Shown: in pieces, positions 51,982 to 61,500 of the stretch
Layout of the letters: every line of letters begins with the position of its first letter
How positions within the stretch are numbered: the stretch's first letter is position 1
Source: Formicarius rufipectus
Taxonomy: Eukaryota > Chordata > Aves > Passeriformes > Formicariidae
Reading direction: 5' to 3'
Length of the DNA: 64,000 nt
Assembly: GCA_013399695.1 (NCBI GenBank)
Contig: VXAU01003514.1
Span: 372,001 to 436,000 of the forward strand
Notes under the pieces: generated by a model
What the model saw: only the letters and a program-made list of their open reading frames with translations
What the model was told of the DNA's origin: nothing
The model's database searches: none
Made by a program: the position numbers and the translations under genes

Positions 51982-52087
51982 GCTGGGCGCTGCCGCCGGG
52001 ACCCTCCGAGCGCGGCGGGGCGGAGTGGGGAAGGAGCTGGGGCTGCAGCCGGCCGCGGCTGCTCTGCCTCGCTCGTCGCCGAGCCGC

Positions 52088-52093
52088 TTTATA
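52088..52093 (-). promoter_or_regulatory. ADRA2A: TATA box of ADRA2A
   Basis: The minus strand reads CTATAAAGCGG with GC-rich flanks, a consensus TATA element in an otherwise AT-poor island. It points toward the receptor CDS and lies 284 bp upstream of its ATG, which places the start site near 52,063. Spacing and orientation make chance occurrence unlikely. Confidence 0.75.
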
Positions 52094-52124
52094 GCCCCGG
52101 CTCGGGCCGGGGCTGCCGCGTCAG

Positions 52125-52136
52125 CCCCACGTGGGG
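52125..52136. promoter_or_regulatory. Palindromic E-box CCCCACGTGGGG
   Basis: A perfect 12-bp palindrome with core CACGTG lies about 32 bp upstream of the TATA box. CACGTG is bound by USF and Myc/Max bHLH-ZIP factors, and the embedded ACGTG is also the core of hypoxia-response elements. A TGACGC (CRE/AP-1-like) motif on the minus strand at about 52,117-52,122 sits directly between it and the TATA box. Binding is inferred from motif and position only. Confidence 0.5.
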
Positions 52137-52147
52137 AGCTGCCCCCA

Positions 52148-52196
52148 GTGCGCGCACACGCACAGACACACACACAGACACACACCGAGACACTCA
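52148..52196. repeat. CA-rich simple repeat upstream of the promoter
   Basis: An interrupted (CA)n tract with GACACA units lies about 60 bp upstream of the TATA box, and looser CACA-rich sequence continues to about 52,360. It is likely to vary in length between individuals. No function can be assigned from sequence. Confidence 0.8.
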
Positions 52197-52680
52197 GGCA
52201 GCCTCGCACACCGCGCACCCCCCGCCCCGATACGGACACCCACGGACACACGCGTCCACCGCCTCCCGCACGCTCCGCGCACACATCCTCACCCCGATCG
52301 GCTCCGCCTGCATTCGCACACCCGCTCGTCCCCCGGCACCTCAGCGCACACACACACCCACCCCGTGCCTCCGCGGTCGCCCGTCCCACCGTCTCGCCCC
52401 GCGGAGCGGCTCCCACTGTCTGCGGGGATGGGCGTGCGAGGGGCGGGTGGAGGCGCGGCCACCGCAGGGGGAACCGGGGGTAAACCCGAACCGGGCTGAG
52501 AGGGGGTGAGAGCTGCCGCCCCGATCCGCGTGTGCGTGGGGGCACCGACGGGCTCCGCTCGGGGCGCCGGGTGTGCGGCCGTGCTTGCCGGGAGCCCCGA
52601 GGGCAGCGCCTCCCCCCACGGCCCCGCGTGTCAGCCAGGCAGGGCTGAGCTGCCCACCCTGCGGGCGGAGGCACCACGCC

Positions 52681-52815
52681 GGGATGGAGGGAACCCGCCA
52701 GGGACGGAGGGACCGTGCTGGGACGGAGCGGCCCCGCCCGGGACGGAGGGACCCCGCCGGGATGGAGGGACCCCGCCGGGATGGAGGGACCCCGCCGGGA
52801 TGGAGGGATCCCGTG
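52681..52815. repeat. GC-rich minisatellite, 19-bp unit (about 7 copies)
   Basis: Units of the form GGGATGGAGGGACCCCGCC recur at an exact 19-bp period (starts at 52,759, 52,778 and 52,797), with more degenerate copies to the left from about 52,681. Copies at the right end are nearly identical, suggesting recent expansion. It lies about 0.6-0.7 kb upstream of the TATA box inside the CpG island and accounts for the Gly/Pro/Arg repeats in the open frames across it. Confidence 0.9.
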
Positions 52816-52960
52816 GTCCGGGCGCGGCGGCCCCGGGCAGCGCGGCGGGGCAGGGGCACCTGGTGGCCACGCTGTCTCACTGCACCCGCCGGCCCGTGCC
52901 GAGCGCCCCTCGCCGCAGCATCCCGCCCCGACGGCAGGGACACGGTTCCGACCAGGCAGA

Positions 52961-55229
52961 GCAGCGAGGAATGGAGGCAACCACCCCCCTGCAAGATCGC
53001 TTGCAGCCCGGCTCAAACCCGGATGCACGGGCACCCAGAGCGGTCCCCACGCCACAGCAAAGGCTCGGCATACTCACTCCTAGCCCCCTGCCTCGCGCCG
53101 TGTTGCCTTCCCGGTTTCTCTCCCCAGAGGAAGCAGGCCTGGGCAGGCAGCGGTCCCACAGTGTGCCCTACACGTGGAAAGCCTCCCCAGATGGTCCCTG
53201 ACAGCGCCGGGGCTGGCATCATCCACTTGCATGGCTGCAACAGCAGCATGGAAGCTTTGTAAGAGCACAGGAGCAATAGTGACACTCCATGTGTGCCGCC
53301 CAGCCCCGATGCTGCCAGCTCTCAGCCTGTACAGATCACTCACCCAGACTCCAGCCCCAGTTCTCTCACTCACAGCCTCTAATGATGCTCCCTTGGTGTT
53401 CCAGAGTCAGGCTGCTCTCAATTAATTGCCATGCCGAAGGCTCAGGCCAATGAATGTATTTTCTCTGCGAGATGAACGAAGCCCTGTCATCTTTGTCCCT
53501 GTGCCACACACCGTGCTATAAGCCAGGCCCAGGAGCAATTACACCCAAGGGAGGGAGCAGGAATGGGAGAGACGGGGTCTGGGAGCCTGAGAGAACAGCC
53601 TCTAAAGCTAGCACGGTGATAAGGAAATGGGGGGAATCCCACTGTCTGAGCACAGGACTGCAGTACACGCTACACTAGTGTGCCTGGGAAAAGGGCAATG
53701 TGCAGAGAGTGACTTAAAACCTATAAAATGAACCCAAGACAACTAATATGCCTGCACAAAACATCCTTATATGAAAGTAAATGCAATGTATAACCACAGA
53801 CTTCACAGAAAGGTAAGTCCCTTCATCCTAAGTCTATGGCAAGGCCAGTGAGAGGTCAAGCTGATGCTGGACTTTGTGAACAACTCCTACCTTTGGCTGG
53901 TTGCAGGGGACTGGTGTGCTCTGCAGGAGGACAGTGTTGTTCTGTATGGCAGAGGGTCTTCCTCTCCCTCAGATGTGGCATCCACATCACCCCTGGCAGA
54001 AGAACCTCCTTGGTCACTGCCTGGGTGGAAGGAAGGACTCTGAGAGAGGAGGGTGCAGGCCATGTCCTGCCTGCGTGAAAAACCCCTTCTGTGACCAGTT
54101 TGACTTCAGTTGTAACAGTGCACATAGCGCTAAGGCCACCAGGCACTGTCCAAGATGCTCTGCTTCAGTCCTGGGCTGGTGGCTTTCTGGAAACACCCTG
54201 TCTTCCCCTGATGCCCTCTTTGTTCTCCAGCACAGGCAGAGATCTGATTTAAATGACAAAACATGATCAGCTGCCTTGATTTTCTGTCTCTTTTTGTACT
54301 AGACATCCTCAGTCTGCCTGAAGCTAAACCCAGCCAACAACATTGCTCCTAAGCCACTGCCTTGCAAAAGCAGAGCTTTGATCAGTTCTCTTTGCTGGGA
54401 CAAAGAGCATGAGGGGAACACATGAGGCCAAAAGCCTGAAGGAAAGGGTTTGTTCCAGAAACACTGCTAGAAAGAGAGCTCTCTGCAAGGGGGAAACAAC
54501 TGGGATGGTACTGTATTCATCCCAGAGAGAGAGAAAACCTGCCTCATCAAAGACACTTTGCTCCCACCACCACCACCACTGTAGTGCGTGTGACATCTCT
54601 ATGATTTTATTGACACCAGAAGTGCTCAGCACTGTCTGCAAAGTGACTCAGTAACACCAAGTCTCCCCTTGATTTTCTCTGCAGGTTATCTCATGGCTCT
54701 GCCCAATTCTTGAGATGAAAGGTGGTCAGAAACTGCCAGGGCTGGCAAGGACCCTAACGATCTCACTCAACAACCCATGGCACAGCTTGTCCTACAGGAC
54801 AGTCATCTTTACAAGCCTATACCTCGCTTGATGATAATTTAGAATATTCATAAAGCCTCAACTCCCAGAGTCCTGGGATTAGGCAAGAAACTTGAATATT
54901 TAGCCCCTCTAAGACTGTAAAGAAAAGCTTCACAGGAAAAAAAAAAAAAAGAAAAGAAAAAAAAAACCAGCTAGTAAATAACATTTTTACATCAATCCCC
55001 TGACGTTTGCATCCAGATGCTACATTTTTGAATGCGTGTTGCTGACAGCATTGATATGAGCTGTGAGGACTCTGCAGTTCAAACTTAGTCAACAAGTGCC
55101 TGACAAGACAGCCTGTTCTCTGGCAGCATCGCACAACGAAGAGCTGCAGGAGCCTGCCCTTTCTCCGGAAAGCAGGCTGGCTTCTCAGCAGAGCCCCACG
55201 AGGAACCGTGCTCGCCAGACAAGGAGGGC
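52961..55229. other. Intergenic upstream of ADRA2A, no gene seen
   Basis: Sequence between the promoter CpG island and the second CpG-rich block. It has no recognisable coding frame; the stretch at 54,745-54,800 faintly resembles a minus-strand CR1 tail but is too diverged to call. Confidence 0.65.
54937..54966. repeat. A-rich tract with GAAAAG interruption
   Basis: A14, then GAAAAG, then about A10, in intergenic sequence upstream of ADRA2A. It is a simple repeat with no associated element body visible. Confidence 0.85.
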
Positions 55230-55590
55230 TAGCCTGGGTGCGCGCTAATGAGTGAGGCTGGAGGCTATCGATCGTTCCCGATGGCTCCCCCTCCGTCGGC
55301 TGCCATCCCGGGAGGGCTGCGATGCCCTTTCGGAGGCGCGGCGGCGAAGTTCGCATTCAGCACGTGTCCCTCGAGCGCGGCCCCCGCAAACAAACTGACC
55401 TTTATGGCTGGTTTCAGGTCATTAATTAGGCACGCTGCTTCCGTGTTTCTGCATCTCTTCCGCCCATCAGCTCCAGAATCGCTTCCAGCATCGTCTCCAT
55501 TGGCGCGGGGGGAGCCGGGACCACCCTCCCCTGCTGCCTCTCGGGGAGAGGATGCTGCGAAATGTTCGTGCAGTCTCGGAGCTGCTCACA
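55230..55590. promoter_or_regulatory. Second CpG-rich block, candidate distal enhancer or promoter
   Basis: About 360 bp of CpG-rich sequence stands out from AT-richer flanks some 3.2 kb upstream of the predicted ADRA2A start site. It contains a TGACCT and an AGGTCA nuclear-receptor half-site (55,396 and 55,426), TTTATGG (55,401), a TTAATTA homeodomain core (55,432-55,438) and an inverted CCAAT box (ATTGG, 55,499-55,503). It has no convincing coding frame. CpG retention with clustered factor motifs suggests a regulatory element, but conservation was not tested. Confidence 0.4.
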
Positions 55591-58500
55591 GCATGAAGCA
55601 AATCACATGTGGAGAGATAATCTCTGGAAAGAACTGCTATGGTAATAAGGCTGCAAAATGTGTGTTTTGAACAAGCAGCCCCAGGAATTGTTTATTTCCA
55701 GAAGAGCAGTGAGATGCTGGCAGGGTTAAAACAGTAACCAAAACTGCTGAAAGACTGAGGCTTGCTTTTTAGACAGTCTGGTTCAGGCCTAAAGAAACTG
55801 GACAAACCTACAACTGTCCCAAGGCATGGCAGCACAGACTCCAAGGGGCACCACATGAAAGGGGCAACTACTGGAACAAGGTGCAGAAATCATTGCTCAG
55901 CAGAAGATCTCAAGAGCAGCTCTGTGCCAACTTGACAAAAGCCATGGAAGAGGGAAGCCTTAGAGCCGTGGGTGCGTCAGGAGGTAAACAGCAGTGTCGG
56001 GAGGTAAACAGTATTCACAGTTTGCTTTGTGTGAGGATATCTGTGCTTTGCACTGATCTCAGTATTTGCATATCCATGGCAGGAAGCCCTTGTTGTAGCT
56101 GTATATTTTGATCACTGGGTGTATCTGAATATATCAAAGCAGGGTGTCTTTCAGGAAGATTTGCTTTACTAACTGTTCAGTTGCCCTTGAGATAAGGTAG
56201 TGAAATCCCATGGCTTGTGACACCCTGTGGACTCATGACTAAGAAGCCCCTCATGGCAACTTCGAGTTGGTCAGTTTTCCTACAGGTCCATGACAAGCTG
56301 GCAGAGATGCAGCCAAGTCACACAAAAAAGTACCTTTCCCCTTTACCATGTTAACCCCAGGAGGAAAAACACTATAGGATCTATCAGGGAAGAGGCACAG
56401 ACATTCTGCAAGCCAACCTTGATTTGCCAGGTATATAATGGTGCCATTGCAAAGTAATACAGCAAGCACACCAGGTGGGTGTTTCAAATCCTGTGATTCC
56501 TAGTTTCCTTCTCTTTTTTAAATTAACTAAAAAATTTGCTGTTGTGGCCACCCCTCCAGCTGCTTTAGGATCCCAGGTGCTTTTCCTTCTACACACACAT
56601 TCAGACCCACAGCCCTTCCTTTCTCCATCCACTGCTGCACTTAACAGTTTGAGTTTTGCTCTTTTCATAGATCTCATAGCAATGGCTCCTGCAGAGCCAT
56701 GTTTTTCAGCAGAGTTTGTCTGGAGTCAGCTGCTGGATGTACTTTTCCTAGTTACTTGAATAAACCAGTAGGAAAGGGATAGCTGTGGCAGTGGTCTGTG
56801 CTAGCACCTAATCCCCTTGCAAGTAGGGATGCTGCACTGTATCAGATGTTCAGAGGGGAAAGAAAGGATATTACTGAATATTACCTACGGTGGCAGGTCT
56901 TCACTACCCCCCATCTGCAGACAGCTGGTTCAAACCAGCACCAGACCACCTGCTCCTCGGGGTGTTTGGGGTTTTTTTTTGCAAACAACTTGAAAGCTCT
57001 GCTTGCCTTTTATCTGCCTTTCAGGTTGCCTGCCCTGTTCAGCAGGATTTCAACTACTAGATTTGATTGCACAGCCCTACAGCAACAGCCAAAAGAAACA
57101 TTTCCATGCTAAAGATTATAGATGACAGAGCCAGGGGTGAGGCTGAGACATGGGGACTGTGCCTGTGCAATCCTCTGGTTTATTTATTCAGTATTTTCCC
57201 TCTTTTGCTTCTGCCCAGCATCACAGTGGCCTCTGCAACATAAATGGCTCGTTTCGGCACTGCTGCAGGAGCACAAGAAAGCTCAGCAGCTGGCTGGCTG
57301 CATGTTACTGGCCTTGTGCCCCTCAGGCACTTCAATGCCTAGGGGAGAAGAGAGAGAGAAATGAGATGGAAACGTGCATTTTCTCTCTGTAGCACTCTCA
57401 AGTTCATATACACACATGTTCCTCTGTGCCAAGCACACACGACTGTGTTTTTATGCAGTGCTGTTTTATTTATTCAGTTCCCTGCCTGGGAATCCTCCTT
57501 CCTCCCTGCATCCTGCAACGTGGCCAGAACTAAACACCAGGGGCCCATCCCTCAGTGCTGGGGAGCAGCTCTGTTCCCCTCTCCAGGCTTCTCATCGTGC
57601 CAGCTCACAAGATATGGATCCCACTGATATTAGCCAGTCACGGTAGAAACATAGTAAAAAAATAAACTAAGCCATCTATGGATCATTCCTAATATACTGC
57701 AAGGACCTTCCACACCATTCGCTGTCAGTCCCTCGCTCAGGGAACGGACTCATTGCCTCTCATAAAACTCTAAACCAGACTACAGTGGGCTTTTCCATAC
57801 ATGTAGAACCATATAGCCAAAACACAGTGAAAGAACAGCCAGATCCTTGAGCCCTGGTCAGAACAAGGGAAGGTGATACTCCCCACCCTCTGGCCCTGCT
57901 CCCTCCCAGAGGCTGCACCCACACAGCCTTACTCCTGTGGGTGCTCCCTCACAAAAGCTCCCTCAGCAACAATGCCCCAGCAAGCAATAACCAAGCCAGG
58001 AGCATTTCCATGCTCCTGGATCCAGGGCTGGCAGGTCACTGCTCCAGCCAACTGCAGGGAGAACAGCTGTCCAAGCCTGTGACTGGAACGGGTTGCCCAG
58101 AGAGGTGGTAGATGCCCCATCCCTGAAAGTGTTCATGGTCATGTTGGATGGAGCACAGAGCAACTTAATCTAGTTGAAGATAGTCTCTGCTCATTGCAGG
58201 GGGAGTGGACTAGATGACCTTTAAAAATCCCTTCCACCTGAAACCTATGGAAAGCAGGTAGTCCTGGAGAGAGTGTCTCCTGCAGAGGCACCCAGGACAG
58301 CATTCAGAAAGCAGAAAGGTTGGGCACCAACTTTCCTTATAACCTCTAAATGAAACCAATCAAGTTTCTGCAGCTCAACGAGTCCATGAGCAGTCTATGT
58401 TTAAGACGAAATTGAGACTGCCTCACTTTAAAGCATTTAATTTCCCAGCTGGGAGGCACTGGCATTCAATTACTCAGCCAAGGAGCAACTCATTTGCTCA

Positions 58501-61500
58501 AGTTCTACTCCCCAGGGCCCCAACGTGTGTATCTGCCCTTTCCCGTCCCGTCTTCATCATCTCCATCAGAGACTGACACAGTAATGCTACCTCTGGGCCA
58601 GGGGCTGCCATCAACAATATTCATTCCATCCCTTTTGCAGAGGTGGAGGTGCCCCAGGTGAGCTGTAACTCTCTGGTCCATTGCACATCCCCAGCAAACT
58701 CCTCCAGCACAGCCACAACAAAGCTTCCAGTGAAGCGGGCAGTTCCGAAAAGAGAGTGTACAACAGAGAGCAGCCAAGCAGGGATCGCAATTCCCACCTG
58801 CCAAGGCGTGGATCTCGCAGCAGGTTCAGATCATCATGGAAAAGGGGAAGCAGATCACACACCCCCTTTCAAAAACCAGGCCAAAGCAAGCTGCTACAGC
58901 AGGACACAGCCTTCCATACCTCCTTGCATCAGGCAGGTTTGCCATCTGTGTCTAACCCAGCTTGCCACGTCTACACCAATGTGAAAGGGCAGCACTGGAG
59001 TTAAAAAGACCAAAGAGTCGAGGTGGCAGCAGCAGTTCTTGAAAGCCGAGCTGTGTAAGAGGTCCAGCAGCCAATTGGCTGAAATTGCTGGGTTCCCAGA
59101 AAGCAGAGCAAGGCAGCATGCTCTCGGGGAGGGAGGCCGCTGGGGGACGCAGCAGGGCTTCCCATGTTTTCCCTTGTTCCTTATTCCAGCCTCTAGTGGC
59201 GAAAGCAAGCGACACTGAGGAACCATCCAGGAGCGGCAGCGGCTCTGGAAGGAGACCTCGCATTGCACCAGCTCCTCCTAGTCACAGTCACAGCCGCCTC
59301 AGCTGGGGACACAGAGGTGGACACAGGCAGCACACAGAGCCCTGCAAGTCTCCCAGTTCTAAACCATGGCCCTTATGAAGACCCTCCTGCACAGACTGAG
59401 TCCCATCCCAGATGGACCACTCTGCCCACCCCATGCTGCTGTGTCCCTGCTGTCCCCCCGGCGCAGCTCTAACCCACAGGCTCCTGTAAGCTTGGGTCCA
59501 GGCACCAGTGGCCTCGTCTCTGCCCCCAGCCTCCCCTCAAAATCACCCCAGCCTCAGCTCCCAAGGGGACAACAAGCATAGATAGCTGAGGAGGATCAGC
59601 ACTGGGCAGAGCAAACTCAGGTCTCCTGGCTATCAAACCCAGCTGAACTAATGGCACAGGCTGAGCCAAGCCCCCAGGAAAAGATGTCATGATGAGCAGA
59701 GTCCTTCTGAGCTGAGACTTTTCCTTACCCACCTCAGCTGAACTGTTAACCAGGAAAGCAGTGGGTAGAGGAGAAAGGGTGCTGGAAAGGGACACAAATA
59801 CCTCCAAGGAAAAAGCTTTACTGTGGACTCAAGCTGGGTGTTCGAGTGCCTGGGGTGCTGAGGAGAGCTTGCCTTCATGAGCTCTCCAGAGCTGCTTTCT
59901 CCCTGGGCTGCCCCTTTGGCATCAGGCTGTGCCAAAGTGGAGATTTCCACCAAGGCTGGGTCTCCTTCCACAGCCTGGACACGGCAGGAATGTTTGCACA
60001 TGGATCTGCTCCATGGGAAGGAAGGAGAGGGCACCTGTCACTGCAGAGAGTCTTACCAGAATGGAGAGGTCACAGAGTGGGTGCAACCCCCCCACAGCAG
60101 GGCCAGGGGCTGCCCACATTTGAGCTCAGGCTGGTGGGTGGTCCAACACCTTCCTGGCCTCTGTGGTGATAGCCAGGTCAGCCAAAAATACAGAGAAACA
60201 TTCATCATCTGGTGAGAACAGGAGGAAGGGTTCTTCTCTGCAGCACCAGGTTTTCCATCCTCATGGTGATGTGCAGATTCTGCATCCATCATTACTGTGC
60301 TCATTCCCACACTGCCTACAACACAATTAGCCCTATGCAGATTCCATAGGGATGGTGCAGACTACAAGGTACAATCATATGGATATTGCAGATTGCAAAA
60401 TACAACTGGTTTTCTCCCTGAGAGGCTCAAATCAAGTTTAAACACCAGCTTTTGATTTATTTGCTTATTCAGCACAGTCAGTTGCTCTTCAGCAACACAA
60501 AGTGCCTCCCTCCTCAGGAAACGTTTATCCTATCTGGGAATCGAGGGTGGTAATGTGTAATCAGGACAAAGCACTTAGAGGATGGAGGCTGAGAGAAGCA
60601 CTGTAATACATCTCCACTTGTGTTTTTGCAACTCAGACTTTCCTTTTCCCTGGAAGCATTCTAGGTACCAAGGGAAATTTCTGCCATAGAAAATTTAAGA
60701 GCAAAATAATCCATGTCATTCCCTGAAGTGTCACAGAACCAAGCACACAACAAGCATTAATCTCTGCTGCTACAATTTTTTTTTTCCCTGAGAAGTTGTT
60801 TTCAATCCTGAACACGGCAACAGCAGCAAATTCTTCTGCCCCAAGTCAGTCTTTGCACTCCAGTGAAGGATATGGCAGGTCAGTGTTCTCATCAGCATGC
60901 CATCCTCTTCTTCACAAGGCCTGATGTCTTTAACACCCTCTGCCACTCCCAGAACAACCAATGGGAGCTGAGGGAAAGGAGAAATGTCTGCTCCTTCACG
61001 TACCATTCCGCTATTCAGCCTGTCAGCACCAGTGGAACACAGCAGCAGGAGGACCAAGAGGGAAAGCAATCTGGGAGAATCACTGGAGCTCCCCTACAGA
61101 CAGGGAGCAATGAACCCACCCTGAACTCTTCTAAAGCAAAAGCAATGAATATTACTAAACACTACACATAATACAGAACTCTTCACTGGACAGTTCAGCA
61201 CTCTGTGTCACTTCAAAAATTAATACATTCATCCTTATTCCTAAATGGTTTAGAGCACAGATTGGCCACAGAATCATTTAATCAAAATTCACTCCTTTCT
61301 GAGTCTTGACATGTATCCCAAGCCAAATCTTTTATCTGGCAAGTACTCAGACATCAATCCCTTCACAGGGACTCTGAGACACTATGTAAAAACCTGGCTG
61401 GGCTCTACAAACAAAGTGTCCAAGGAGCCAGCAGAGAAGCTGTACAGCAATGCACAGCTGTGCCACGTGCAGCTGATCCATCTTTTTTATTTCCCTCTCC

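Larger units (their letters stand above)
51805..52063 (-). other. ADRA2A: Probable ADRA2A 5' UTR
   Basis: Inferred span between a start site about 30 bp downstream of the TATA box and the receptor ATG, about 260 nt and very GC-rich. It contains a short upstream ORF and a 12-bp tandem repeat. The main ATG has T at -3 and T at +4, which is a weak start context. No splice signals are needed to join promoter and CDS, consistent with the single-exon structure known for this gene. The exact 5' end is not determined by sequence alone. Confidence 0.5.
51640..52960. promoter_or_regulatory. ADRA2A: CpG island over the ADRA2A promoter and 5' end
   Basis: CpG dinucleotides and G+C content rise sharply here compared with both flanks, covering the first part of the CDS, the 5' UTR, the TATA box and about 0.9 kb upstream. 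GC-box motifs (GGGCGG or CCGCCC) occur for example near 52,440 and 52,733. Long open frames on both strands in this island are explained by the scarcity of AT-rich stop codons. Boundaries are by eye. Confidence 0.8.

Noticed and set aside
51640..52509. Long plus-strand open frames opposite the receptor 5' end
   Set aside because: Antisense to conserved receptor codons or within the CpG island; open because AT-rich stops are rare. No motifs.
51913..53055. A 380-codon minus-strand open frame upstream of ADRA2A
   Set aside because: It runs through the CpG island, CA tract and 19-bp minisatellite; its Gly/Pro/Arg/Ser-rich text reflects GC content and repeats, has no domain, and it crosses the TATA box. 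Only its last 22 codons are kept, as the uORF.
52506..53262. Plus-strand frames of about 230 codons with repeated Arg/Asp/Gly/Pro text
   Set aside because: The repeat comes from the 19-bp minisatellite; overlapping frames are open at once, as expected from low stop density.
54737..54800. Possible minus-strand CR1 tail (GGCAAGGACCC..GATC)
   Set aside because: Only a loose match over a short span; not enough to call.
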